Assembly (NCBI GenBank): GCA_900546355.1
Contig: URCM01000003.1
Location: 1-64,000 of the forward strand
Direction: 5' to 3'
Length of the DNA: 64,000 bases
Origin: an uncultured Bacteroides sp.
GTDB lineage: Bacteria > Bacteroidota > Bacteroidia > Bacteroidales > Bacteroidaceae
This document shows, piece by piece, positions 53,796-63,537 of this stretch. The position numbers and the translations under genes were made by a program. The notes below the pieces were generated by a model. The model saw nothing but the letters and a program-made list of their open reading frames with translations. It did no database searches and was not told the DNA's origin. Position 1 is the first letter of the stretch. Every line of letters begins with the position of its first letter.

Positions 53796-55064
53796 ATGAA
53801 ACCACGCAACAAATTCGAGAAAGCGGTGCTTGCCCAAAGCGGCAAGCTCCGCCCTTTGACCAAGACGCAACTTTCGTGGGCATTCCGTGAATGCGTCAGC
53901 CACTTTGCACTCCGACTGCCCAAAGGTCGGACTACCTGTATGGACTGTGGACATAGCTGGCACATGGAACAGCAAAAGGAATTTTGCATTTGCCCGAAGT
54001 GCAAGGCCAGGCTGGAGGTCAGAAATACCCATGTCCGTAAAGTAAAACAGAAAAGCTATTTTACCGTGCTTGCCAAGTGCGGTGAATACCAAACCTTGCG
54101 CATGTTCCTGTTAGTAGTAGAAATGGAGAAAGGCTGCAAAGCCCACCCCTACGCTTTGGAAATCGGGCAGTATTGGTGGAACACCTATGGCAAACAGACC
54201 CTTGTCGCCATTCAGCGCATATTGGGTCGGTATATGGACACCTTTTCTTTCGGCTCACCAATGGCCATTCGGGGAGACAACAATATATATCGCCATATTG
54301 CCACTTTTGACACTTATCCAAGGCATAGCGTCATTGACACTTTGCGAAGAAATGGTTTCCGCAGCGACCTTCACGACATTGAACTGGTGAAACTCATACC
54401 GGCATTGCTGGCCAACCCGAAAGCTGAAACTTTAATGAAAGCCGGACAATACCCGTTGTTACGCCATTACTTGTGCTCCACAATGCGTATGGAAGATTAT
54501 TGGCCATCGGTGAAAATCTGCCTGCGCAACGGCTACACCATTCCCGATGGCTCTATGTGGTGCGACACCCTCGACCTGTTGCGGAGAATTGGCAAGGACA
54601 CTCACAGCCCGAAATATGTCTGCCCTGCCGACTTGAAAGCGGAGCATGACAAGTTGGTGGAACAGCGCAACCGCCAAAGGGAACGTGATCTTCTGGCATT
54701 GCGCCGAGAGGAAGCCGCCCGGCATGAAAAAGACTATCAGTTGCAGAAAGGCAAATTCTTCGGCATAGTCATCACAGACGGGACACTGAATGTCAGGGTG
54801 TTGGAGAGCGTAGCCGAGATTGCGGAAGAGGGTACGCTGATGCACCACTGTGTATTTGCTAACGCCTACTACCGTAAGGAGAACTCGCTGATATTATCGG
54901 CCACCATCGGCAATAAGCGCATTGAGACAGTGGAGGTTGACTTGAAAAAATTATGCGTGGTACAAAGCCGTGGCGTGTGCAACCAAAACACGGAATACCA
55001 CGACCGTATTATTAACCTTGTGAACAGTAATATGAACCTGATTAGGCAACGGATAAGCACTTAA
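53796..55064 (+). CDS. pcfJ: PcfJ-like protein
   Basis: A 422-residue PcfJ-like protein. A zinc-ribbon-like region CMDCGHSW ... CICPKC lies near residues 48-70. The C-terminal part holds LMHHCVFANAYYRKENSLIL, typical of the family, which is often fused or linked to DNA-handling functions in conjugative elements. No experimental role is established. It ends the operon that begins at 52905. Confidence 0.8.
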   Translation: MKPRNKFEKAVLAQSGKLRPLTKTQLSWAFRECVSHFALRLPKGRTTCMDCGHSWHMEQQKEFCICPKCKARLEVRNTHVRKVKQKSYFTVLAKCGEYQTLRMFLLVVEMEKGCKAHPYALEIGQYWWNTYGKQTLVAIQRILGRYMDTFSFGSPMAIRGDNNIYRHIATFDTYPRHSVIDTLRRNGFRSDLHDIELVKLIPALLANPKAETLMKAGQYPLLRHYLCSTMRMEDYWPSVKICLRNGYTIPDGSMWCDTLDLLRRIGKDTHSPKYVCPADLKAEHDKLVEQRNRQRERDLLALRREEAARHEKDYQLQKGKFFGIVITDGTLNVRVLESVAEIAEEGTLMHHCVFANAYYRKENSLILSATIGNKRIETVEVDLKKLCVVQSRGVCNQNTEYHDRIINLVNSNMNLIRQRIST

Positions 55065-55480
55065 TCACCATCAGGCAAGGCACATCGGGAGATACCCGGT
55101 GCGCCTTGTCGCTACCTTGTTCCCGCCGTTCTCCTGTTATATCCCTGTTATAAAGTTTTCATTCCTCTTATATCCATCTTCGATGCCCACGGCTTACCTT
55201 ATTATCATAGGAATGACGTTCTGTGCCTTAGCCATGCCGCTGTGAACGGCGGCGCGGCTTTCGGTATGAGCAAACGGGAACACTCCTATATCCCAGTCGG
55301 CGTACAAGTCCGCTGACAGGGAACAGGCAAATTCCCCTATCTGTTTGCCCGGCAGACCGTCCGTTCCTTTTGGCAAGCCGTGCCTGTTATATCCCACTTA
55401 TATTTTGCTTTGCCTCTACTGTTTTAGGGCAGTATGTCTCCTTTTCTACCCTTTCATCTTTTTGTTATCCTGCCATTCGA
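55065..55480. other. Non-coding spacer of ICE
   Basis: No supported gene in about 415 bp. An inverted pair (GCACATCGGG ... CCCGGTGC, 55079-55104) just after pcfJ may terminate its transcript. TTATATCC-type strings recur here and near 60850 and 62900. A minus-strand GTG-started frame of 67 codons (55194-55397) is present but has no support. Confidence 0.4.
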
Positions 55481-55485
55481 TGCCC

Positions 55486-55646
55486 TGCAGGTTATTTTGC
55501 TGCAAAATAAATGTGGCGTGTCTTGCCGTTGCAAACCGGCCTTGGCAGAAATCTTCCTTGGGGCTTCACTCCAAGCGTATTTCTGCCGTCCAGTTTGCCG
55601 AAAAGCCATTCCGCCTCATTCCGAAAGCAGAAAAATAACCTGCAAG
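55486..55646 (+). promoter_or_regulatory. ICE leader element, copy C (before methylase-helicase)
   Basis: Core at 55544-55587: stem GGCAGAAAT/ATTTCTGCC, CTTCC, inner stem TTGG/CCAA, AGCGT. An outer stem pairs GCAGGTTATTTTGCTGC (55486-55502) with GCAGAAAAATAACCTGC (55628-55644). Copy D has the same outer stem with changed, compensating ends. The core ends 109 bp before the start codon. Confidence 0.65.
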
Positions 55647-55696
55647 GGCCATCGAAATATGGCCGATAGCAGGGAAAAGTACAAAATCTGTCAAAT

Positions 55697-58600
55697 ATGA
55701 ATAGTATGAATTACAACAAATTGCAAGCATTGGCGGCGAACACAGCGGCCATCGAAACAGCCTATCGGGTGCGGAACGAGAAAAGGATTGCGACAGCAAC
55801 CGAGCGAGAAACCCTTTCCCTGTATTCAGGATTTGGAGGCATTAAAGAAGTATTGGATTTAGGAACAAATACCCCTATGTCTGACAAAATGAAACAGGCT
55901 TTAGACCATCTTGCGTGCGTACTACAAACCATCGCACACGGCGATGAAACACTATACAGGGAGCTTGTGGATAGCATAAAGGCATCTGTCCTCACCGCTT
56001 TCTATACCCCTAAATTTCTCATAGAGGCAGTGGCCAACCAAATACAAACCACATTCCAAGCCCACGACCTGCCCATGAAATCCTTTCTTGAACCGTCCGC
56101 AGGAATTGGCGGCTTTCTGCCAGTTGCCATGCCCGATACCTACAAGGCGGCTTTTGAAAAGGACTTGGCGACAGGACTTGTACTTTCAGCCCTGCAACCC
56201 GACACAATAACGGTCATTGGAGGCTTTGAAACCATTGGCGCACAGGAGTTGGAACACGGCTCATTCGATGTGATAGCGTCCAATATACCTTTCGGAACGA
56301 TAAACGTGTTCGATGCGGACTTTGAACGCAGGGGAACACTTTACAAGCAATCCCTCAAAGCCATTCACAATTATTTCTTCATCAAGGCGATGGAACTGTT
56401 AAATGAGGGCGGTTTGCTGGCTTTCGTCACGTCAAGGGGCGTGGCAGACAGTCCGGGCAACAAGTTTGTGCGTGATTACTTGGTACACCACGCCCACATT
56501 ATCACCGCCTTGCGCTTGCCCGACACACTTTTCTTGCAGACAGGCGGCATCGAGGTAGGCAGTGACCTTATTATCCTGCAAAAGGACAGTCATAAGCAGA
56601 ACCTTACAACACGTGAACGGCTTTTCTTGGAGACTTGCCGTGAGCGCACATCGCAAGGTTTGGAAGCGGAACATTCCAACAAGGTTTTCACTCTGCCCCA
56701 AAGCACACTTGCCACCGGCTCTGCCATCAGTACAAACCAATTCGGCAAACTGGTGCGCAAGTATGAATGGAACAGCACAGGGGATGCCATGCAACAACGG
56801 TTTGCTGAGATATTGAAAGCCAATTTCACCCATTATTTCAAGCCTTCTCTCTTTGGTGGGCAAAAGGGAACACAGTCACAGCAGGGTGCAATACTATCCC
56901 TCTTTGACCTTTTCGGAGAAGCCACGGCAGCGGCACAACCCAAGCCAAACACAGGCAAACGTCCTTACACGGACGAAATGCCCGGTTGGTTGATAGACGG
57001 CGCACTGGTGTTGTTTGAGGGGCAGCTGGGCACAATCCGATGCAGGCGAGCCGACCGTTTTTCAGAAATGACCGCATGGTTTAATCCTATAAAAGTCAAT
57101 GGAGCGGACATGGAACGGGCTAAGGACTATCTTCCTGTACGAAAGGCATACTTTGAACTTTCTACCACGGAGAGCGGGCAAAGAGCCGAACAACCTTTGC
57201 TCCGTGAACAACTGAACAGGGCTTACGATGCGTTTGTTTCCAAATGGGGCAACTTCCATGCAAACGGCAACAAGGAACTGATAATGCTTGACAGTTTAGG
57301 TTTGGAGGTGTATTCCATCGAAATACAAGTGCATGGCGAGGTGATGAAAGCAGACATCATGCATGAGCCTGTGGCTTTCAAGAAGATAGATACGACTGTC
57401 CGCCTTACCCCCATGGAAGCGTTGGCAAACAGTCTGAACTTCTACGGAAAGGTGAACATGGATTACATCACACAGGCGACAGGCAGCAGCGAGGGCGAGG
57501 CCATCGAGGCGTTGGAGGGCGAAATGTTCTACAATCCCGAAACAAACAGTTGGGAAGAAAAAGGTCGCATTCTTGCCGGAAACGTGGTGGAGAAATGCAA
57601 ATCGTTTGCCGGGCATATCCATAGCCTTGCAGGACAGGCAAGGGCTTGGACGGAGCGCACGGTTAAGGCACTGGAAGATGTCACGCCCGAGCTGATACCC
57701 TATGAGGAGCTTGACTTCAACATGGGCGAGCGTTGGATTCCGGCTTCTGTCTACGCCGACTTTGCCAAAGAGCTGTTCGGCGTGGATACAGAGGTGATGT
57801 ACTTTGACGTGAACGACACCTATGTAATATCATTGCAAGGTTATTCTCCAGCAGCATACAACATCTATGCCTCGCACGGTTACACGGGCGAGAAACTGTT
57901 TGCCCATGCCCTGCATGACACCATACCCGAAATAAAGAAAGAGGTGATGCGTGGCGGTGAATGGGTGAAAGTACCCGATGAAGAAGCCATGCAGGAGGTG
58001 GCAACCAAGATACAGGAGATAAGGGACAAGTTCAACGCTTGGCTTGACAGCCAGCCTATCGCTGTCCGTGACGAGTTGGTAAGGCTCTACAATGAGCGTT
58101 TCAACTGTTATGTGCGTCCGTCCTACGATGGCTCGGCGCAGACATTCCCCGGTCTGTCCTTTGCACAGTTCCCCTACGATGACCTGTACCCTTCTCAAAA
58201 AGATGCCATCTGGATGATTAAGCAGAATGGCGGTGGCGTGTGCTGGCACGAGGTCGGTGCAGGAAAAACAATGGTGATGTGCGTGGCTGCCTACGAAATG
58301 AAACGCTTGGGCTTGGTGCAGAAGCCTTTGATAATAGGGCTGAAAGCCAACGTGCATGAAATAGCCGACTGTTTCCGCAAGGCTTACCCATCGGCAAAGT
58401 TACTCTACCCGGGTAAAGAAGATTTCTCCCCTGCCAACCGTGAGGAACTTTTCAGCAAAATCAAGAATAATAATTGGGACTGCATTATTCTGACACACGA
58501 CCAGTTTGCCAAGATACCGCAGTCGGAGAAAACGATGTACGGCATCATGCAGCAGGAACTTGACGATGTGGAACGCTCCTTAGAGGTGTTGGAAGAAAGC

Positions 58601-60712
58601 GGCATGGCGTGGCGTAACCGTCGTATGCAGAAAGGGCTGGAGAAACGGCAAGAGAACCTTGCGGCAAACCTGCAATCGCTGAAACAGCGTATCGAAGCGA
58701 AGAAAGACGGAGGCATAGATTTCCATACGATGGGCATAGACCACATATTTGTAGATGAGTGCCACTACTTCAAGAACTTGATGTTTCAGACACGCCATAC
58801 AAGGGTTGCCGGCATAGGCAACAATCAAGGGTCGCAACGTGCGATGAATTTGCTGATAGCCATCCGTGACATACAAAAACGCACAGGCAAGGACTTGGGT
58901 GCTACGTTCCTGTCGGGTACGGTGGTGGTAAACGCACTGACCGAATTATATGTGCTTTTCAAGTATTTGCGCCCGAAAGAGCTTGCCAAGCAACGGGTTA
59001 GCTGTTTTGACGCATGGGCGGCTATCTTCACCAAGAAAACGACCGACTACGAGTTGAACGTGACAGGTTCTATCAAGCGTAAAGAGCGTTTCCGCACCTA
59101 TATCAAAGTGCCGGAATTGGCGGCGTTTCTTCGTGAGATTACAGACTACCGTACTGCGGAAATGATAAACCTTGACATTCCCGAAAAGAGAGTGCGTTTC
59201 CTTTCGGACAAACCGACCATGGAACAGGAGGCGATGATTGAACGGTTGGTGCGTTTTGCCAATAGCGGCGAATGGTCAGATTTGGGTTTGGAAGCCCCTG
59301 CGCCCGAACACATGGACAAGGCGAAGATGCTCATCGCTACCAACGTGGCAAGAAAAATGGCGTTGGATATGCGGCTGCTGGGCGACCAGTTCAGCGATGA
59401 CCCAGCAAACAAAACTTCACGCTGCGCACAGACCATTTACGAGTATTATATGAAATCGAACGCCCACCGTGGTACACAGTTCGTGTTCAGCGACCTATCC
59501 ACCTACAAGCCGAATGAGTGGAATGTTTGCCAAGACATCAAGGACAAGCTGGTGGCAATGGGTGTTCCGGCCAATGAGATACAATTCATCCAAACCGCAA
59601 AGACCGAAAAGGCAAGGAAGAAAATCTTCGAGGGCATGAACAATGGCAATATCCGTATATTGTTCGGTTCTACTTCCATGCTCGGTACAGGTGTTAACGC
59701 CCAGCAGCGGGCGGTGGCGGTACATCACTTGGAGGTACCCTGGAGGCCAGCCGACTTGGAGCAGCGCAACGGTCGGGCGGTGCGCAAAGGCAACACCGTG
59801 AAGTTGTGGGGCGGCAATGTGGTTGACATCATCATCTACGGCACGGAAAAGACATTGGATGCCTACAAGTTCAATCTCTTGCGCAACAAGCAGCTTTTCA
59901 TCAACCAAATCAACAACGGCACGATTGCCGTGCGGCGCATAGACGAGGACGGCATGGACGAGGACACAGGCATGAACTTTGCCGAGTTCGTGGCCATCCT
60001 TTCGGGCAACACCGACCTTTTGGACAAGGCGAAGCTCGACAATAAAATCATGCAGTTGGAAAAGGAACAGGCGGCTTTCAACAAGGAGCGTTACCGTGCG
60101 GAGCGCAAGGCAGAGGGCGACCGCCAAGAGATAGACACCAGCAAGCGTAACATCGGGCGCATGACAGAGGATTGGGAATATTTCAACACCCATAGAGGGA
60201 ATTACGTCATTGAGATAAACGGCAACTCGCAGCTGACAGCCGAGGAAACAGGGCGAGCCTTGCACACTTTGTCAAGAAAACACCGTGGCGATTTTACGCC
60301 CATCGGCTGTTACAACGGCTTACGGCTGTTGGTGCGCAGCGAGTACCGTCTTGACGGCAGCTTTGACCGCAACACGTTTTTCGTGGAGGGCAAGAGCGGC
60401 TTGAAATACAAGTGTGGAATGTCCGGCTCGTTGCCACCGAGTTTTGCGGCGGCTGCAATGTTTCCACAGACCACCTTGGAAAACATACCCAAGCTGATGG
60501 AACGCCAAGCCGAGCGGCAGAAACACTTGGAGGAGGAAATCATCACCTTGCAACAAGTGATGGCAAGACGTTGGAGCAAGGAAGAGGAACTGAAACGGCT
60601 CAAACAGGAGTGCAAGGAATTGCAGGAGCGCATCGACCGTACTCTTGAAGAAGCAGAACGCCCCACCGAATTTGCACCGGAAACCGAGCCTGTGACAGTA
60701 CCGGCAGCATAA
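55697..60712 (+). CDS. N6 DNA methylase-DEAD/DEAH helicase fusion
   Basis: A 1671-residue ICE protein. An N-terminal methylase-like domain has FLEPSAGIGGF (SAM site, about residue 129) and SNIPFG (about 195) in place of NPPY/F, so the catalytic motif is degenerate. A superfamily 2 helicase follows with WHEVGAGKTMVM (about 850), VDECHYFKN (about 1020) and QRNGRAVRKGN (about 1356), then a coiled-coil C-terminus. This architecture is common in Bacteroidales ICEs; anti-restriction or DNA processing at entry is a reasonable but unproven role. A terminator follows at 60735. Confidence 0.85.
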   Translation: MNSMNYNKLQALAANTAAIETAYRVRNEKRIATATERETLSLYSGFGGIKEVLDLGTNTPMSDKMKQALDHLACVLQTIAHGDETLYRELVDSIKASVLTAFYTPKFLIEAVANQIQTTFQAHDLPMKSFLEPSAGIGGFLPVAMPDTYKAAFEKDLATGLVLSALQPDTITVIGGFETIGAQELEHGSFDVIASNIPFGTINVFDADFERRGTLYKQSLKAIHNYFFIKAMELLNEGGLLAFVTSRGVADSPGNKFVRDYLVHHAHIITALRLPDTLFLQTGGIEVGSDLIILQKDSHKQNLTTRERLFLETCRERTSQGLEAEHSNKVFTLPQSTLATGSAISTNQFGKLVRKYEWNSTGDAMQQRFAEILKANFTHYFKPSLFGGQKGTQSQQGAILSLFDLFGEATAAAQPKPNTGKRPYTDEMPGWLIDGALVLFEGQLGTIRCRRADRFSEMTAWFNPIKVNGADMERAKDYLPVRKAYFELSTTESGQRAEQPLLREQLNRAYDAFVSKWGNFHANGNKELIMLDSLGLEVYSIEIQVHGEVMKADIMHEPVAFKKIDTTVRLTPMEALANSLNFYGKVNMDYITQATGSSEGEAIEALEGEMFYNPETNSWEEKGRILAGNVVEKCKSFAGHIHSLAGQARAWTERTVKALEDVTPELIPYEELDFNMGERWIPASVYADFAKELFGVDTEVMYFDVNDTYVISLQGYSPAAYNIYASHGYTGEKLFAHALHDTIPEIKKEVMRGGEWVKVPDEEAMQEVATKIQEIRDKFNAWLDSQPIAVRDELVRLYNERFNCYVRPSYDGSAQTFPGLSFAQFPYDDLYPSQKDAIWMIKQNGGGVCWHEVGAGKTMVMCVAAYEMKRLGLVQKPLIIGLKANVHEIADCFRKAYPSAKLLYPGKEDFSPANREELFSKIKNNNWDCIILTHDQFAKIPQSEKTMYGIMQQELDDVERSLEVLEESGMAWRNRRMQKGLEKRQENLAANLQSLKQRIEAKKDGGIDFHTMGIDHIFVDECHYFKNLMFQTRHTRVAGIGNNQGSQRAMNLLIAIRDIQKRTGKDLGATFLSGTVVVNALTELYVLFKYLRPKELAKQRVSCFDAWAAIFTKKTTDYELNVTGSIKRKERFRTYIKVPELAAFLREITDYRTAEMINLDIPEKRVRFLSDKPTMEQEAMIERLVRFANSGEWSDLGLEAPAPEHMDKAKMLIATNVARKMALDMRLLGDQFSDDPANKTSRCAQTIYEYYMKSNAHRGTQFVFSDLSTYKPNEWNVCQDIKDKLVAMGVPANEIQFIQTAKTEKARKKIFEGMNNGNIRILFGSTSMLGTGVNAQQRAVAVHHLEVPWRPADLEQRNGRAVRKGNTVKLWGGNVVDIIIYGTEKTLDAYKFNLLRNKQLFINQINNGTIAVRRIDEDGMDEDTGMNFAEFVAILSGNTDLLDKAKLDNKIMQLEKEQAAFNKERYRAERKAEGDRQEIDTSKRNIGRMTEDWEYFNTHRGNYVIEINGNSQLTAEETGRALHTLSRKHRGDFTPIGCYNGLRLLVRSEYRLDGSFDRNTFFVEGKSGLKYKCGMSGSLPPSFAAAAMFPQTTLENIPKLMERQAERQKHLEEEIITLQQVMARRWSKEEELKRLKQECKELQERIDRTLEEAERPTEFAPETEPVTVPAA

Positions 60713-60734
60713 ACGACTTCATATTTGACACTTT

Positions 60735-60771
60735 TCCCCTGCTTTGTTGAGAAACATGGCAGGGGATTTTT
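60735..60771 (+). terminator. Intrinsic terminator after methylase-helicase
   Basis: Stem TCCCCTGC (60735-60742) with GCAGGGGA (60759-60766), followed by TTTTT. Confidence 0.85.
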
Positions 60772-61240
60772 CTGCTTGCCAAAGCAAAACCTTAGTTTGC
60801 AGCCCAAGCCGCCGGGCAGACAAGCTGCTTTTTCTATTATATAATATAGGTGTGCAGTCGCCACCTTATCCTGTGGCTCCCGCCATTTATATCTTTCCCT
60901 GCCTTTTATATGGGCTTGCGCCATCTCCTTTTATACCAGACATATCCGGCTTCCCGACCCGGAACAATCAGCGGTGGCCTGTCCCTGCGCACGTCTGTCC
61001 ATTGGGCAGACCCACGCAAGGAGGGCAGACGGACACACGTTGTCCTTGGCAGGTACACGGGAGCTTCAGCTTTGCTGAAACAACCTCGTATGCCTGTTCC
61101 CGGCCAACAAGCGTCCTCTATTGTCTGCCTTGCGGGCGATTATCTGACCCACCCAAGCCGGAATACTGTTATAGTCCAGTTTTAGCACCCCCACTTTTAT
61201 ACAATACCCCACCTTTTATACCAGTCTGATTCTATTCCGT
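60772..61240. other. Non-coding spacer of ICE
   Basis: About 470 bp without a supported gene. Open frames here are low-complexity and have no Shine-Dalgarno site. TTTTATAC-type repeats occur near 60900 and 61195-61220. Confidence 0.4.
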
Positions 61241-61248
61241 TCCTGCAC

Positions 61249-61420
61249 CTGCTTCGGGTTATTTTCCTGCAAAACTAACAAGCTGCGTCCAATCCTTGCA
61301 AATCCGGCAAGCCACCAGAGGTGGTTGGCGGAAATCTTCCTTTCCGTTGCCCGGAAAGCGTATTTCCACCACCGGGTTTGCCTGATTGTCCTTTGCCTAT
61401 TGACGATGCAGAAAAATAAC
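61249..61420 (+). promoter_or_regulatory. ICE leader element, copy D (before PRTase-like gene)
   Basis: Core at 61320-61373: GGTGGT...GGAAAT pairs with ATTTCCACCACC around CTTCC, inner stem TTTCCG/CGGAAA and GCGT. The outer arms GGGTTATTTT (from 61256) and AAAATAACCCC (from 61413) correspond to those of copy C. The next gene starts 105 bp after the core. Confidence 0.65.
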
Positions 61421-61478
61421 CCCGATGCAGGCTTGAAAAGGAGTCGAGGACAGGGAAAAAGTCAAACCCTCAAAATCA

Positions 61479-62039
61479 ATGGAAATGGACAAGAACATAA
61501 CAGGACAGGCAAACAAGGTAATGGTGTGGCTGATGAAATACTACCCGGTGCGCATCAAGAACGTGGGCGAGCAGCAAAAGGCTGACCGGCAGACCATTTG
61601 GGACTTCAAGGACGGACGGGCATACGAACAAGTAGCCCTAATGACCGCCAGACACCTGCAAGAGCTTTTCGGCAGTCGGCTCACAAGCATCGTATTCACC
61701 TGCGTACCTGCATCAACGCAAGAGAAAAACGAACTACGCTACAAGCGTTTTTCGGAAAGGGTGTGTGAACTTACCCATGCCATCAACGGCTTTCCCCATA
61801 TGCAAGTGTCGGCTGGTAGGTTGGCAGTCCATGAACACCGAAAGGATGAAGCCGAGGCACGTACGGCACAAATGGCAGACTATGACACTGATTTCTTCAA
61901 GGGAAAGGATGTGTTGCTCTTTGACGACATCATCACCAAAGGCATATCCTACGCCACCACAGCCGAGAATTTGGAAACGTGTGGGGCAAACGTGTTGGGC
62001 GGTTTATTCTTGGCAAAGACATTCTACAAGGTAAGATGA
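61479..62039 (+). CDS. Phosphoribosyltransferase-like protein
   Basis: A 186-residue protein of the ComF-like/PRTase fold. The signature DVLLFDDIITKGISYATTAE (about residues 145-165) is the PRPP-binding loop with its paired acidic residues. The first 60 residues are lineage-specific. The enzymatic substrate is unknown. It follows leader copy D and overlaps the next gene by ATGA, so they are expressed together. Confidence 0.75.
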   Translation: MEMDKNITGQANKVMVWLMKYYPVRIKNVGEQQKADRQTIWDFKDGRAYEQVALMTARHLQELFGSRLTSIVFTCVPASTQEKNELRYKRFSERVCELTHAINGFPHMQVSAGRLAVHEHRKDEAEARTAQMADYDTDFFKGKDVLLFDDIITKGISYATTAENLETCGANVLGGLFLAKTFYKVR

Positions 62040-62521
62040 TGATACAGATTGACACCACAAAGGCGGCAGCGTTCACAGGACACCGCTTTATCCGCTATAA
62101 TGACAAGCAGCGGTTGAAAACAGAACTTGGAAAGGCTATCACAGCTTGTTACCATTCGGGCATCCGACACTTCCTCTGCGGCATGGCGGTGGGCTTTGAC
62201 ATGCTTGCGGCTGAAACGCTGCTGGCGATGAAAGCCGACTGTCCCGACATCCGGCTGACAGCCGTCATCCCTTTCCGTGGGCAACCCTGCAAGTTCAATC
62301 CTATGGACAAAGAGCGGTATCGTTCCATTCTCGGCAAGGCTGACAACGTGGTGTGCCTGAGTGAAACCTACTTTGACGGCTGCTACCTGCGGCGCAATGA
62401 CTATATGTTAAACCTTTCCTGCCATGTCATCGCCTATTTCAATGGCGAGCCGAAAGGCGGCACGTTCTACACTTGCCGCAGGGCGGAGCGCATGGGATTG
62501 GATATAACCAACTTATACTAA
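62036..62521 (+). CDS. SLOG-like (DUF1273-type) protein
   Basis: A 161-residue protein with a Rossmann-like SLOG fold. AAFTGHRFIRYNDKQ at the N-terminus and FLCGMAVGFDMLAAE (about residue 45) are the nucleotide-binding motifs of the DUF1273/YspA group; LRRNDYMLNLSCHVIAYF follows. SLOG proteins bind nucleotide-derived ligands and are common in mobile-element conflict systems. Here a role with the adjacent PRTase-like protein is possible (inference). Confidence 0.8.
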   Translation: MMIQIDTTKAAAFTGHRFIRYNDKQRLKTELGKAITACYHSGIRHFLCGMAVGFDMLAAETLLAMKADCPDIRLTAVIPFRGQPCKFNPMDKERYRSILGKADNVVCLSETYFDGCYLRRNDYMLNLSCHVIAYFNGEPKGGTFYTCRRAERMGLDITNLY

Positions 62522-62541
62522 CCATTTAACAATACAAACGT

Positions 62542-62811
62542 ATGATTATTACAGAAATCAAATTTGGCAGTGTGAAGTATCCATGCCGCATGGTGAAAGA
62601 CAACCAAGGCGAGTGTCTGATTATAGGCAGCACGGCTCTACTTGACGTTTTGCAGCCCGGCAGTTTTGAGGACAAGAACGAGGGGTTTGTCAGTGAGGAC
62701 GCATCGGACATCTACGATGAGATTTTCTTCTTCACCGATGCACATACCCTTGCCTTGTCCGACAAAGAACTGGTAGAGGAACTAAGGAAGGATAATCCCG
62801 AATGGTTCTGA
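62542..62811 (+). CDS. Small hypothetical ICE protein (89 aa)
   Basis: An 89-residue protein of unknown function, MIITEIKFGSVKYPCRMVKD then FVSEDASDIYDEIFFFTDAHTLALSDKELVEELRKD. Acidic C-terminal half. It follows the SLOG gene by 20 bp in the same operon. Confidence 0.7.
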   Translation: MIITEIKFGSVKYPCRMVKDNQGECLIIGSTALLDVLQPGSFEDKNEGFVSEDASDIYDEIFFFTDAHTLALSDKELVEELRKDNPEWF

Positions 62812-63000
62812 CAAGGGAAACCCATGTGGGGAGGTCAGACACGGCTTCCTTGCAAGGGCTGACCAGCCCGATTCCACTTATAGCGTTGGCCATTTATAGC
62901 ACTTGTTTTTCCCGGTTATATTCCTATTATACTTGCCTAATTCCCTTATCCCCTTCATAGCCAGTCATTGCTCCTTTTAGACCTGTCCGCATCACATTCC
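62812..63000. other. Spacer after 89-aa gene
   Basis: No gene. An inverted pair GGTCAG ... CTGACC (62841-62866) could terminate the upstream operon; there is no T-run. Confidence 0.35.
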
Positions 63001-63078
63001 GCCCTTGCCCCTCACCGTTTGTTTTTCCAGCTGCAAATGTCGGGCATCGCACTTGACCTGTCACGCTTTGAAGTGGAT

Positions 63079-63120
63079 TTCTTGCGGAATCTTCCTCCTG
63101 CGGAGCGTATTCGGCAAGAA
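63079..63120 (+). promoter_or_regulatory. ICE leader element, copy E
   Basis: Stem TTCTTGCGGAAT/ATTCGGCAAGAA around CTTCC, inner stem TCC TGC GGA and GCGT. Copy B differs at the stem positions AA/TT versus GG/CC-type pairs while pairing is kept. A further pairing CGGGCATCG with CGATGCCCG encloses the core. The next gene starts 116 bp on. Confidence 0.65.
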
Positions 63121-63236
63121 AAAGCGTCAGGTGAAGCATGATCGATGCCCGGATAAAAGCATCCGTAAATCCCAAACATGGCTTCGGGGAAGGAGCCGAT
63201 GATAGGGAAAGAAGTTTCACTTAAACATCTACGGAT

Positions 63237-63524
63237 ATGAACAAGAAATTTGAAAACCTCAGAGAGATGAAAGAGTACCGCCTTGCCATGCAGGTGGAAG
63301 ATGCTTTGAACGACTACGGCTTTGACTATGCAGCCTTTGCCGCCTCTATTCCACTGATGCACCCGACCTTGCAGCAGAACCTCTATAAGCTGTTGAAGGA
63401 GTGTCTTATCGTGATGGCTGATGATAAAAGACGTTATGATGACCGCAACCTTGCATCGCATGAGGAAGCAAAAGACATCATGGCTTACTTGGAAGAGAAC
63501 GGACGTTATATCCCTTACATTTAA
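63237..63524 (+). CDS. Small hypothetical ICE protein (95 aa)
   Basis: A 95-residue mostly helical protein, MNKKFENLREMKEYRLAMQV then HPTLQQNLYKLLKECLIVMADD. Family not recognised. It follows leader copy E and starts a group of small genes running off the window. Confidence 0.7.
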   Translation: MNKKFENLREMKEYRLAMQVEDALNDYGFDYAAFAASIPLMHPTLQQNLYKLLKECLIVMADDKRRYDDRNLASHEEAKDIMAYLEENGRYIPYI

Positions 63525-63537
63525 AATACATTGGACT

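Noticed and set aside
55194-55397. 67-codon minus-strand frame in the ICE spacer
   Set aside because: It has a GTG start, no Shine-Dalgarno site and no recognisable similarity; retained only as spacer.
60744-61229. 161-codon plus-strand frame after the methylase-helicase
   Set aside because: It begins inside the terminator hairpin and is Pro/Ser/Cys-rich, typical of non-coding sequence.
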